Shown here: piece by piece, positions 32,062-40,589 of the stretch
Position numbering within the stretch: position 1 is the first letter of the stretch
Layout: each line of letters opens with the position of its first letter
Source of the DNA: Planctomycetota bacterium
Lineage (GTDB): Bacteria > Planctomycetota > Phycisphaerae > Phycisphaerales > Phycisphaeraceae
Length of the DNA: 64,000 nt
Assembly (NCBI GenBank): GCA_026386955.1
Contig: JAPLMQ010000302.1
Span: 62,001 to 126,000, forward strand
Direction of reading: 5' to 3'
The notes under the pieces: generated by a model
The model's database searches: none
Seen by the model: only the letters and a program-made list of their open reading frames with translations
What the model was told of the DNA's origin: nothing
Position numbers and translations under genes: made by a program

Positions 32062-33246
32062 TCACGGAAACGCCCACGTCCCCGCGCGGCTGGGGTTCGT
32101 CGCCCCGGTGATCTGCGGGAGCGTGATCGGCACGTTGTCCTGCGAGAGGGCGCCGAGCACCGCGAACTCCATCGCCTCGCGGGCCTCGACGGGGACGCCC
32201 AAGTCGTCGCTCAATCGAACCGCGGCGAGGCCGGCGAGCTTCGCGTGATGGACGATCCGGGCGACGAGCACCGGGTTCCGCGCCCCGCCTCCCGCGAGGA
32301 TCAGCTCGATCGATCCACTTGCCCCGCCCGCCTCCTTCGCCGCGCCCGCGATGAGCGCCGCGACGGCGTCGACCGCCGACGCGACCAAGTCGTCCGCCGC
32401 GATCGTCCCGCGACCCTCCTCGACGACGCTCGCCACCCACACGTCGGTGAAATCCTCCCGCCCCGTCGAGCGCGGCCAGGGGCGGGCGAAGAACGGGCTC
32501 GTGCGGCGGACGATCTCCGCGAGGCGCGGGTTGGGCGTGCCCACCGCCGCGAGTTGGCCATCCTCGTCGAAGCGCTTGTCGGGGTGGAGCAGCCGCACGA
32601 CGCCGTCGATGAGCAGGTTGCACGGCCCGATGTCGCCTCCGCCGACGGACGACGGCGAGCCGCCCGCGGGCAGGTGGGTGACGTTGCAGATCCCGCCGAG
32701 GTTGACGACGAAGCGGGCGCGCTGGGGCGAGCGGAAGAGGATCCAGTCGGCGAGCGGGGTGATCGGCGCGCCCTGCCCGCCGGCGATGAGGTCGGCCTGG
32801 CGGAGGTCGTAGACCACCGGCACGCGCAGGCGGCGGACGATCGGCCAAGGGTCGAAGAGCTGCCAACTCACGCCGGCTGCCGTCTCGCGATTGTTCGGGG
32901 CGTGCCAGATGGTCTGGCCGTGGGCGACGACGAGGTCGATCGTCCTCGCGCCCTCGCGCCGGCAAAGCGCCTCGACGGCGTCGGCGTGTAGCTCGCCGAG
33001 CTTGCGTGCGGCCAGGAGATAAGCCAGCGGCCCGAGCGCGGCGCCCGAGGCCATTTGTCGTAGCACCTGGCGGAGGTCGCCCAGGCCCGTGCTGAGCGAG
33101 CCAACGAGCGTGGCCCGCAGGTCGAGCCCGTTGCCGGTGATCGCGACCAAGGCTGCGTCGAGCCCGTCGAGGCTGGTGCCGGTCATGCAGCCCACGACGA
33201 GGCGGGTGTCGGGCTCGGGGCGTCGGGTTGCGTGGGGTTGCGTCAT
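32062..33246 (-). CDS. anmK: Anhydro-N-acetylmuramic acid kinase
   Basis: 394 residues of the sugar kinase/actin fold. It opens and phosphorylates 1,6-anhydro-MurNAc from cell-wall turnover to MurNAc 6-phosphate, the substrate of MurQ. Signature GCMTGTSLDGLDAALV (residues 19-34), VAHGQTIWHAP, NLGGICNVTHLP, DIGPCN and LAGGGARNPVLVARI are present. The end segment with the E-A-x-E-F-A-x-L-x-A pattern appears as REAMEFAVLGAL. Adjacent, same-strand murQ makes a two-gene recycling unit, direct evidence that this organism turns over peptidoglycan. Confidence 0.95.
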   Translation of the reverse strand: MTQPHATRRPEPDTRLVVGCMTGTSLDGLDAALVAITGNGLDLRATLVGSLSTGLGDLRQVLRQMASGAALGPLAYLLAARKLGELHADAVEALCRREGARTIDLVVAHGQTIWHAPNNRETAAGVSWQLFDPWPIVRRLRVPVVYDLRQADLIAGGQGAPITPLADWILFRSPQRARFVVNLGGICNVTHLPAGGSPSSVGGGDIGPCNLLIDGVVRLLHPDKRFDEDGQLAAVGTPNPRLAEIVRRTSPFFARPWPRSTGREDFTDVWVASVVEEGRGTIAADDLVASAVDAVAALIAGAAKEAGGASGSIELILAGGGARNPVLVARIVHHAKLAGLAAVRLSDDLGVPVEAREAMEFAVLGALSQDNVPITLPQITGATNPSRAGTWAFP

Positions 33247-33271
33247 GCGGGTTCCAGCGGTTCCGAGGCAC

Positions 33272-33301
33272 TTGACTTCCCCGGTCGGGTTGTCAATGTA
33301 T
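33272..33301 (+). promoter_or_regulatory. Candidate promoter of the oxidoreductase/isomerase pair
   Basis: TTGACT (33272-33277) with ATGTAT (33296-33301) at 18-bp spacing, about 120 bp before the start of the Gfo/Idh/MocA gene, in the gap between divergent genes. The -10 match is weak. Confidence 0.3.
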
Positions 33302-33420
33302 CACCGATCCTTTTCCACGGGATGTTGGCCGGAACCCCTGCCCAAACCACTCCATTCCCCACTGAAAACCGGTTCGGCGAACGATCGGCCGGGCGGTCGC
33401 GCCACTCGAAAGGCAACAGC

Positions 33421-34494
33421 ATGTCAGCCACCAAAGTCGTCCGCATCGGTTTCGTCGGCGGCGGATACATGGGCCAGCTCGCCCACATCGAGAAGTACTG
33501 GAAGCTCCCGGGCGTCGAGCTCGTCGCCATCGCCGAGGGGCGCCCCAAGACCGCGGCCCTGGTCGCCAAGACCTACGGCATCCAAGAGGTCTACGGCCAC
33601 CACACCGAGCTGCTCAAGAACGCCAAGGTCGACGCGATCGTCGCCATCCTCCCCTTCGCCCTCAACGCCGAGGTGGTCGAGGACGCGATCAAGGCCGGCA
33701 AGCACATCATCACTGAGAAGCCGCAGGTCAACCGCTCCGACAAGGGGCATGAGTTGGTCGACCTCGCGAAGAAGAAGGGCGTGGTCTACCAAGTCGGCTA
33801 CATGAAGCGGTTCGACCCCGGCGTGCGCTGGGCCAAGGCCCGCATCGCGCAGTGGCGCGAGAGCGGCGCCTTCGGGCCGATGATGCAGGTGCGGATCTGG
33901 TGCGCGGGCGGGGCGTGGCAGTGGTTCCGCGAGCCCGCCCTCAACGCGGGCGACGAGCCGGCGAAATACCCCACCAAGTTCGAGCCCAAGTGGGACTGGA
34001 TGGCCGAGGACGAGTGGAACTGGAAGGGGCACCAAGGCTGGACGAACTACTACAGCCACCAGACCAACCTCGCCCGCTACATCGCCGGGGAGGACTACAA
34101 GCTCGAGTACGCCAAGCGCACCGCGGGCGGGCACCACATCCTCTGCGGCTACGTCCCCTCGGGCGTGAACCTCTACCTCGACTTCACCAGCCACTTCCAC
34201 AACCAGTGGGACGAGGGCTTCGAGGTCCGCTTCGGGCGGGCCAAGCTCACCGCGAAGATGCCCTCGCCCCTGGCGACGCGGCAGATCGCCGACGTCACGG
34301 CCTACGAGTGCCCCGAGAAGGGCGAGGCCCACGAGTACCGCCCGATCCTGCCGTCGGTCGACGGCTTCACCTCGCAGGCGCAGCAGTTCGTCGCCTCGAT
34401 CCGCGGGGAGGAGCCGGCCCTCTCGCCCGCGTCCGACGCGGTGAAGGAAGTCGAGTTCTCCGAGTCGCTGATCAAGTTCTACGGGAAGAAGTGA
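33421..34494 (+). CDS. Gfo/Idh/MocA-family oxidoreductase
   Basis: 357 residues. N-terminal Rossmann domain with IGFVGGGYMGQLAHIEKY (residues 9-26) and the family motif ITEKPQ at about 100-105, which supplies the catalytic Lys. VGYMKRFDPGVRWAK follows, and the C-terminal beta-sheet domain contains many Trp residues. Such enzymes oxidise or epimerise sugars, inositols or their derivatives with NAD(P). AAAGG precedes the ATG. The TIM-barrel isomerase 48 bp downstream makes a catabolic pair of the kind seen in inositol or keto-sugar routes; the exact substrate is unknown. Confidence 0.9.
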   Translation: MSATKVVRIGFVGGGYMGQLAHIEKYWKLPGVELVAIAEGRPKTAALVAKTYGIQEVYGHHTELLKNAKVDAIVAILPFALNAEVVEDAIKAGKHIITEKPQVNRSDKGHELVDLAKKKGVVYQVGYMKRFDPGVRWAKARIAQWRESGAFGPMMQVRIWCAGGAWQWFREPALNAGDEPAKYPTKFEPKWDWMAEDEWNWKGHQGWTNYYSHQTNLARYIAGEDYKLEYAKRTAGGHHILCGYVPSGVNLYLDFTSHFHNQWDEGFEVRFGRAKLTAKMPSPLATRQIADVTAYECPEKGEAHEYRPILPSVDGFTSQAQQFVASIRGEEPALSPASDAVKEVEFSESLIKFYGKK

Positions 34495-34542
34495 GTCCGC
34501 CCGCATTCCATTGAAACCACCACGCAAACACCAGGATTCCCC

Positions 34543-35388
34543 ATGAAGCACAGCCAGATCGCCATCAACTCCGTCTCCACGCGCCAGCCCACCTTCAACT
34601 TCGAGGAGATGCTCCAGGCCTACTCCGCGGCCGGCTTCAAGCTCGTCGAGTTCCCCCTGCCCCAGGTGAAGCAGTGGATGAAGGCCGACCCGTCGCGCAC
34701 GGCGCAGGACGTCAAGGCCCTGCTCACCAAGTTCGGGATGCAGAGCATCGGCGGCTTCGAGGCGGGGCTGACCTGCTTCGGCTCGGCCGAGGAGATGAAG
34801 AAGAACTTCGAGCTGCTCGCCGGCAACGGCAAGCTCATCGGCGAGCTCGGCGGCGGGACGATGATCATCGGCACCGACGGCGACGCCAACAACAACCTCG
34901 AGACCCTCAAGGCCATCGGCAAGCGCACCCGCGAGCTCGCCCTGGCGGTCCCGCCCAACGTCAAGCTCGGCGTGGAGTTCAACTGGTCCCCCGTGGTCAA
35001 GAGCATCCGCAGCGCCATGATCGTCGCCGAGGAGGCCTGCCACGGCCGCGTCGGCATCCTCTTCGACCCCGCCCACTACCACTGCACCCCCAGCAAGTTC
35101 GAGGACCTCACCGAGAAGGTCGTCAAGAAGATCGTCCACGTCCACGTCGACGACATGCTCGACAAGCCCGGCGACCGCAGCAACTGCAACGCCGACCGCG
35201 TCCTCCCCGGCGAGGGCATCATCGACCTCAAGGGCCTCTTCGGCCGGCTCGAGGAATACGGCTACAACGGCTACTACTCCATCGAGATGTTCAACGACGA
35301 CCTCTGGGCGATGCCCGTCGCCGAGGCCGCCCGCGCCTGTTACGCCTCGATGGCGCGCCTGGCGTCGTGCGGGCACTGCCACAAATGA
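34543..35388 (+). CDS. Sugar phosphate isomerase/epimerase-like TIM barrel
   Basis: 281 residues, AP-endonuclease-2 superfamily (xylose isomerase-like barrel). Metal-binding positions are suggested by GVEFNWSPVV (Glu), ILFDPAHYHC (Asp, His), HVHVDDM (His, Asp) and YSIEMFND (Glu). The family includes inosose dehydratases, hydroxypyruvate isomerases and ketose 3-epimerases. AGGA lies 6 nt before the ATG. It is probably co-transcribed with the preceding oxidoreductase and ends at the terminator near 35774. Confidence 0.85.
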   Translation: MKHSQIAINSVSTRQPTFNFEEMLQAYSAAGFKLVEFPLPQVKQWMKADPSRTAQDVKALLTKFGMQSIGGFEAGLTCFGSAEEMKKNFELLAGNGKLIGELGGGTMIIGTDGDANNNLETLKAIGKRTRELALAVPPNVKLGVEFNWSPVVKSIRSAMIVAEEACHGRVGILFDPAHYHCTPSKFEDLTEKVVKKIVHVHVDDMLDKPGDRSNCNADRVLPGEGIIDLKGLFGRLEEYGYNGYYSIEMFNDDLWAMPVAEAARACYASMARLASCGHCHK

Positions 35389-35484
35389 CGCGTCCGAAAT
35401 CCGCGTGATCGGTCTTGGATTGAAGCGGCTCTGTCGCGATGCTCCGTCACCGCGAGGATGTCGAGCGCCTGGCATGTGGCATTG

Positions 35485-35676
35485 AGCCCCAACGGGGCGC
35501 AAGTTGATAGCCCGGGGTGAAACCCCGGGTTGGGTCACCGAGTTGATTCCAAGCCCTGTAAGGGCGCAACCTCGCCGCGGGGAGAATCCGGTTTCGCCCT
35601 TTCAGGGCTCTGCGCTTACGGACGCCGTTTTCCCGGGGCGATGCCCCGGGCTATCAACTTGCGCCCCGTTGGGGCT
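35485..35676. repeat. Inverted-repeat element, family D
   Basis: 192 bp with perfect 33-bp arms (35485-35517, 35644-35676; ends AGCCCCAACGGGGCGCAAG). Inside, each arm continues into its own small hairpin (CCCGGGGTGAAACCCCGGG and CCCGGGGCGATGCCCCGGG), and CCCTGTAAGGGCG / CGCCCTTTCAGGG pair further in. It lies between convergent genes, before the terminator. Confidence 0.9.
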
Positions 35677-35773
35677 GAAGACAACGCCAGCGAATCTTTC
35701 GGGTTCGCCGACAGGTTTGCCGGCGGATTTCAGCGTCGCAACAGGGCCAATTGAAGCCTGAATCCAAGTCAAG

Positions 35774-35802
35774 GCCCAGGCCGGTCACGCCTGGGCTTTT
35801 TT
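35774..35802 (+). terminator. Intrinsic terminator of the oxidoreductase/isomerase unit
   Basis: Perfect 8-bp stem GCCCAGGC / GCCTGGGC (loop 7) followed by six T on the plus strand. It overlaps the last codons of the convergent PH-domain gene. Confidence 0.8.
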
Positions 35803-36387
35803 CTGCGCCGCGCGGGCCGCGCTGTCGTCGATGTCCAGCTCGGTGATGCGCTTGCGGTCGCGCTCCCGGTGCACCTGCTCGCGCACGAGGTCCTTCACCC
35901 GCTCCGCCCCGGCGACGGCGCGGATCACCACCATCGGCGTCGTCGAGTCGGTCGTGTTCAGCACCACCGTCCCGGCCCCGCACAGGCGCAGGTGGAACGG
36001 GAGCAGGACCGTGATGTCCTTCACGCGGTAGAGCTCCAACTCGTCGACGCGCTGGCTGAGGATGCCGCTCTTGATGCGCAGCCGCTGCGTGGTGAGCGTG
36101 TAGAGCGTGCCGCGCGTCACCAACACGCGGTGCAGCGCGAAGCCCAGCGGGATCAGGGCGGCGGCGGCGAACCCCAGCAGGATCGGGCCGCCCAGGCTGA
36201 AGAAGAGCGGCACGCCCACCAAGGCGGCGACGACCAGTCCGCAAAGCAGGTAGAGGCCCGTGTTGATCCCCTGCGAGGTGCGTCCCTCCCAGACGACCGA
36301 CTCGGGCGGCCCCGCGGGAGCGGCGGGCTGCGCGGCGGGCTGAGCCTCGTTGGACGCGAGCGGCTTCTGCGGTTCGGCGTCAGGCAT
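35785..36387 (-). CDS. Membrane protein with a bacterial PH (YdbS/YdbT-type) domain
   Basis: 200 residues. A Pro/Ala-rich N-terminal 30 residues precede ESVVWEGRTSQ, then two membrane helices (about 44-63 and 67-88) and the bPH2 domain (about 92-165) with YTLTTQRLRIKSGILSQRVD and ELYRVKDITV. The tail is basic and helical. These domains sit on the cytoplasmic face of the membrane; function is generally unknown. TACAAT lies 6 nt before the ATG and there is no Shine-Dalgarno sequence, so it is probably leaderless. Confidence 0.85.
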   Translation of the reverse strand: MPDAEPQKPLASNEAQPAAQPAAPAGPPESVVWEGRTSQGINTGLYLLCGLVVAALVGVPLFFSLGGPILLGFAAAALIPLGFALHRVLVTRGTLYTLTTQRLRIKSGILSQRVDELELYRVKDITVLLPFHLRLCGAGTVVLNTTDSTTPMVVIRAVAGAERVKDLVREQVHRERDRKRITELDIDDSAARAAQKKAQA

Positions 36388-36399
36388 GGCTCGATTGTA
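36388..36399 (-). promoter_or_regulatory. Predicted leaderless promoter box of the PH-domain gene
   Basis: TACAAT on the minus strand (36394-36399), 6 nt before the ATG; no Shine-Dalgarno sequence. Confidence 0.5.
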
Positions 36400-36446
36400 T
36401 CCGGCAGGTTCCTGTGCGCGACGCATCACCGCCGCCGCCCGCCCCC

Positions 36447-38963
36447 TCACAACCCCGCGCGCAGGCGGATCTCGTCGGTCTGGCTCAGCCCCGTCGTCGC
36501 CTCGCGCACCGTCACCCGCCAGATGCCCGCCTGGTCGTTCCGCGCGAAGTCGATCTTGAACCGGCACTGCCCCTTGCTGGCCAGCGCGGTCGTCGAATAC
36601 TCCCGGCTCACCACGCCCTGCGGGTCGACCACCGTCATCTCCAGAGGCAGGAGCCCCTGCGCCGCCTGCTTGCCCGCGCTCACGCTCACATCGATCGTCG
36701 CGGCCTTGCCCGCGTCGGCCCGGTGGAGGAGCTTGAGCGCGATCGCGTCGGGGGCCGCGGGGTAGAAGGCCAGCAGCGTGCCCTGCCAGAAATTCATCGT
36801 CACCGGGACGCGCAGCCGCCCACCCTCGCGCGTCGCCGCGACGCGCTTGCCCGCGATCACGTCGTAGACGGCAGCCCCGTCGAGCGCCGCCACGTTCACC
36901 ACCGAGGCGTGCTCGCGCCGGTCGAGGCCCGCGTCGGCCAGCGGCTCCACCTTGGGCGGGATCACGCCGGGATTCGCGGCCAGCTCCTTGGATTGGTGGG
37001 CCAAGTCCTCCTCGTGCGTCATCAGGTGGACGACCCAGAGGTAGTCGACGCCGCCCGCCTGGAACCGCCTGAGCAGCAAGTGCGGGTCGGCCGAGTCGGC
37101 CCAGGGCGGTGCGAGGGGTTCGATGGCCTCGCGGACCTGCGCGATCCGCGCGAGGTCGCCGTAGTCCTGCTGGCGGTCGTGCCCCGCGAAGGAGAAGGCG
37201 AGCTTGCGCGCCCCCGGGACGTCGACGCTCGTCGCCGCGTCGGAGACGACCACGCCCCCGCGCCGGCGATATTCCGCCAGCAGCTTGAGGTTGCTCTGCG
37301 TGAGGTGGCTGACGTCGTGCAGGAGGATCGCGCGGTAGTTCGCCCGCAGAAGCGGCAGCTCCTCGGGCCAGACGGGCTCGACCTCGAGCCGGGCCATCGC
37401 GAGGTTGTCGAAGGCGTAGCCCGCCTGCGCCGGGTAGTCGATGCGGAAGGCGGCGGTCTCGAAGGGCATGAGGAGCCCGATGGGGCGCGGCGCGGGCTTG
37501 AGGCGGGTGAAGAGCTTGCCGAGGCGCTGGGCGATCGGGCCCACGCGGCGGAGGGCCTCGATCGCGGCGTCGGAGGTCTGCTCGTGGAGGAAGTAGGCCA
37601 GGCCGTCGACGCCCGAGGCCATGAGGAGGTGCCAGTTCTGGAGGTGGTAGGTGGTGCGCGTGTCGAGGCTGTCGGGCATGACCCAGGTCTCGCCGTCGCG
37701 GTTGCCCATCCGCCCGAGCTCCTGCCACCAGACCTGGGTGAGGGCGGGCGCCTGGTAGAAGTTGTAGTTGTACGAGGCGGTGAGGTTGAAGCCCGCGTCG
37801 CCGAAGTTGTAGGGGGGCCACTGGGCGCTGGCCATGTCGACCAGCGGGGTGAACATCGGCCCGGAGATGGGCCCGATCTTTCCGCGCCCGCCGGTGGCGG
37901 CGAGGACCTCGCCGGTGAGCAGGCGGTTGTAGTGCCCCAGCACGTCGCGCGAGAGGAAGCGCATCCAGCGCAGCCAGGGGTCGTCGTCGGGGACGACGCC
38001 CGGGGGGCGGTTGAGCGTGCGCGGGGCGGGGTCGGCCGCGAGCTCGGGCGGGCGTGCGGGCTCGTCGCCGAACATGAGGCGATACCGGCGGAGGTTCCAC
38101 GGGTTGTAGTCGAGCCCGGCGCGGTAGCTCAGGTCGTCGTTGGTCAGGACGCGCGGGTGGAAGGCGGGGAAGCGCATGAGCGTCGCGACCTGCGAGCCGA
38201 GGTTCCGCGCGGAGGCGAGCTGCCAATCGATGTTGGCGATGCCGTTGACCTGCCTCTGCGGCCCGGGCTGCCAGGGGACGGGCCAGGGCTGGTTGTTGGA
38301 GTTGAGCCGGTAGAGCGACTCGGCCGGGGCGTTGAAGCCGGCGCCGGCGGCGTTGCCGTGGGTGATCGTCGAGCAGCCGATCTGGTTCCAGAGGCAGCGG
38401 TCGAGCAGCATGGGCGAGGCCGACATGACCGTCACCCCCGCGAGCCCGCGCTGGTGCAGCCCTTCGAGGAACATGTCGACCGACGCCTGCTCGTTGGCGG
38501 GGCGCTCCCACCAAGTCGACATCCAGAGCCCCTCCTCGTCGGACTCGGGGCAGATCCAGAGCGGCGCCTCGGCGGTGGCGCTCAGTCCGCCGGCGTAGCA
38601 GCGGGCCGCGAGGTGATAGACGCCCGTGCGGCATTCCGCCAATGAGAGCGGCAGGGGGACGTCGACCTCGCCGCTGGGCGGGGCGCGGAAGGACCAGGTG
38701 ACGGTGCGCACGACCTCGTCGCCGAGCATCAGCGACAGCCGGCCTTCGCCCTTGAGCGTCTGCGGGCGGCGGTTGACGACGTGGAGGCGGACGACGGGTT
38801 TTTCCCGGCGGAGGTAGGCCTGCCGCGGGACGTTGTCGTCGGGATAGGGGCGGACGACCAGTTCGAGGTCCGCCGCCTGCGCCGCGGCCGGGCTGTGCCA
38901 GAGCCAAAGCCCGAGCAAAAGCCAGGCAACCGCGGCCAAGACGCGTGCCACGCGACCCATCAT
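36447..38963 (-). CDS. Large secreted TIM-barrel protein, GH42-like architecture
   Basis: 838 residues. The signal peptide is residues 1-27 (RVARVLAAVAWLLLGLWLW, cleavage near AAAQA). A beta-rich N-terminal domain (about 30-150) is followed by a barrel-like region with many Trp/Tyr (WMSTWWERPANEQ, SYNYNFYQAP), then a Rossmann-like domain (about 540-610: ILLHDVSHLTQSNLKLLAEY, RRRGGVVVSDAA) like the trimerisation domain of GH42 beta-galactosidases, and a C-terminal beta domain. I cannot place the two catalytic Glu with confidence, so it may be a glycosidase or a related non-enzymatic protein. The ATG at 38963 is preferred over upstream in-frame codons because it opens the signal peptide. Confidence 0.65.
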   Translation of the reverse strand: MMGRVARVLAAVAWLLLGLWLWHSPAAAQAADLELVVRPYPDDNVPRQAYLRREKPVVRLHVVNRRPQTLKGEGRLSLMLGDEVVRTVTWSFRAPPSGEVDVPLPLSLAECRTGVYHLAARCYAGGLSATAEAPLWICPESDEEGLWMSTWWERPANEQASVDMFLEGLHQRGLAGVTVMSASPMLLDRCLWNQIGCSTITHGNAAGAGFNAPAESLYRLNSNNQPWPVPWQPGPQRQVNGIANIDWQLASARNLGSQVATLMRFPAFHPRVLTNDDLSYRAGLDYNPWNLRRYRLMFGDEPARPPELAADPAPRTLNRPPGVVPDDDPWLRWMRFLSRDVLGHYNRLLTGEVLAATGGRGKIGPISGPMFTPLVDMASAQWPPYNFGDAGFNLTASYNYNFYQAPALTQVWWQELGRMGNRDGETWVMPDSLDTRTTYHLQNWHLLMASGVDGLAYFLHEQTSDAAIEALRRVGPIAQRLGKLFTRLKPAPRPIGLLMPFETAAFRIDYPAQAGYAFDNLAMARLEVEPVWPEELPLLRANYRAILLHDVSHLTQSNLKLLAEYRRRGGVVVSDAATSVDVPGARKLAFSFAGHDRQQDYGDLARIAQVREAIEPLAPPWADSADPHLLLRRFQAGGVDYLWVVHLMTHEEDLAHQSKELAANPGVIPPKVEPLADAGLDRREHASVVNVAALDGAAVYDVIAGKRVAATREGGRLRVPVTMNFWQGTLLAFYPAAPDAIALKLLHRADAGKAATIDVSVSAGKQAAQGLLPLEMTVVDPQGVVSREYSTTALASKGQCRFKIDFARNDQAGIWRVTVREATTGLSQTDEIRLRAGL

Positions 38964-39078
38964 CCACAACCTCGCATCGGAGCCCTGATCGATCGTCGCC
39001 CGGAGTCCTCCACCTCGGGGCACCAGCATAACCGCGCACCGCCCCGGGGTTTCACCGTGAATGCGCATTCCCCGCTGT

Positions 39079-39084
39079 TATAGT
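39079..39084 (+). promoter_or_regulatory. Candidate -10 box of the M24 peptidase gene
   Basis: TATAGT, 31 nt before the ATG at 39116, which here does have GGAG. It contrasts with the leaderless boxes at 6-7 nt. Confidence 0.35.
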
Positions 39085-39115
39085 GGCTCCCCCGTCCTTT
39101 CTCCGGAGAACCATC

Positions 39116-40225
39116 ATGAGCATTCCCCTTCCCGTCGTCGGCCTCACGGCCGAGGGTTGCCGCCTTCGCCAGGACCGGCTGCGCAGCCACCTCAAGCGCG
39201 AAGGCCTCGACGGCGCGCTGCTGAGCGAGCCGCGGTACATCAACTATTTCACGGGCTATTTCCAGCGCGGCCTCTCCGCCGCGGCCGCGTGGGTTCCTGT
39301 CGCCGGCCCCGTCGCGGTCGTCACCGCCGGGGGCGAGGCCATCCCCGCCGCCGACGTCGCGCTCACCTACACCGCCTCGCAATGCGCGACGATGGTCGAC
39401 GACCAGTTCGGCGGCTCGCTGCAGGCGCTGCTGCCCGCAGTGGGCGGCGCGAAGAAGATCGGCGTCGACCAGGCCCCGCGCCCGGCCCTGCTCGCGGGGC
39501 GCGAGCTGCGCGACCTCAACCCCGCGCTGCTCAAGCTCCGCAGGACCAAGGACGCCGACGAGATCGTGCTGATCCGCCGGGCGATCGCGGGCGTCGAGGC
39601 CTCGTACGCCGCGGCCAGGAAGTTCCTCAAGCCGGGCATGAGCGAGATCGAGGTCTTCGCCTTGGCCCAGCAGGCCGCGGTGGAATCCGTCGGCGAACCC
39701 ATCGGCGACTTCGGCAACGACTTCCAGGCGGGCACGCCCGGCGGGCCGCCCCGGCTTCGCGCCATCCAGGCGGGCGAGCTCATGCCGCTCGACCTCTCGG
39801 TGATCGTCCGCGGCTACTGGGCCGACATGTGCCGCACCTACTGCATCGGCGGCAAGCCCACGCCCGCGCAATTGGAGGCGCGCGAGAAGGTCATGGCCGC
39901 CCTCAATCACGTCGAGCGCACCGCCAAGCCCGGCGTGAGCTGCCTCCAGCTCTTCCGCGACGTCCACGCCATGCTCGACGGACACAACGGCTGGAGCTTC
40001 ATGCACCACCTCGGCCACGGCTTCGGCCTCACCGCCCACGAGTCGCCCCGGCTCAACCCCAACTACGACGACACCCTCCAGGTCGGCGACACCTTCACCT
40101 GCGAGCCGGGCCTCTACTCCGAGGGCAAGGGGCCCGACCTCAAGGGCGGCGTGCGCATCGAGGAGAATTTCCTGGTCGTCCCCGGCGGGGTGGTGAAGCT
40201 CTCGTCGTGCTCGACGGAGCTGTGA
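39116..40225 (+). CDS. M24-family metallopeptidase (Xaa-Pro aminopeptidase-like)
   Basis: 369 residues. N-terminal creatinase-like domain (1-130, EPRYINYFTGYFQRG) and C-terminal pita-bread catalytic domain. The five metal ligands appear as Asp in PLDLSVIVRG, Asp in GYWADMCRTYC, His in HHLGHGFGL, Glu in CEPGLYSEG and Glu in RIEENFLV. The usual D-x-G before the first ligand is here D-L-S, a small deviation. It would cut X-Pro bonds of peptides in the cytoplasm. The ATG at 39116 has GGAG 9 nt upstream. It is divergent from the secreted TIM-barrel gene. Confidence 0.9.
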   Translation: MSIPLPVVGLTAEGCRLRQDRLRSHLKREGLDGALLSEPRYINYFTGYFQRGLSAAAAWVPVAGPVAVVTAGGEAIPAADVALTYTASQCATMVDDQFGGSLQALLPAVGGAKKIGVDQAPRPALLAGRELRDLNPALLKLRRTKDADEIVLIRRAIAGVEASYAAARKFLKPGMSEIEVFALAQQAAVESVGEPIGDFGNDFQAGTPGGPPRLRAIQAGELMPLDLSVIVRGYWADMCRTYCIGGKPTPAQLEAREKVMAALNHVERTAKPGVSCLQLFRDVHAMLDGHNGWSFMHHLGHGFGLTAHESPRLNPNYDDTLQVGDTFTCEPGLYSEGKGPDLKGGVRIEENFLVVPGGVVKLSSCSTEL

Positions 40226-40259
40226 GGAGGAAGGTCGGGCGAACAGCAGGTTCGGCGAA

Positions 40260-40432
40260 TTGTTAGCCGGAAGCGCAAGCGACGGGACGGGGGTCGCACT
40301 ATCAACCGCCGCGCCGAGGCATGCGGCACGCCTTCGGTGGACATCGGAGTGGAAGACCGCCGCGCGTTGTGGCCCGGCAGTAGACGGAACGACCCCCGGC
40401 CCGTCGCTTCCGGGGGCGCTTCCGGCTAACAA
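40260..40432. repeat. Inverted-repeat element, family C copy 2
   Basis: Ends TTGTTAGCCGGAAGCGC / GCGCTTCCGGCTAACAA with the core AGCGACGG. The right arm carries a short extra CCGGGGG relative to the left. About 173 bp, downstream of the M24 gene. Confidence 0.8.
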
Positions 40433-40491
40433 ATGCCACGGCGCGCTGGCCATCCCCTCGCCACAGGCCCCTCGCGTCCTCGCGGCTCTTA

Positions 40492-40589
40492 GGTACGTAG
40501 TTCCGCGTTTACGCGGTCTTCGGAAAACGGAAGCGCCGCGCCCGATCCGAAGCAAGACAAATGCCCGCCTGAAGGCGGAATTACGTACC
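40492..40589. repeat. Inverted-repeat element, family E
   Basis: Arms GGTACGTAGTTCCGC (40492-40506) and GCGGAATTACGTACC (40575-40589) match at 14 of 15 positions; each is followed inward by its own small hairpin (CCGCGTTTACGCGG; CCGCCTGAAGGCGG). About 98 bp. Single copy in the window. Confidence 0.7.
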
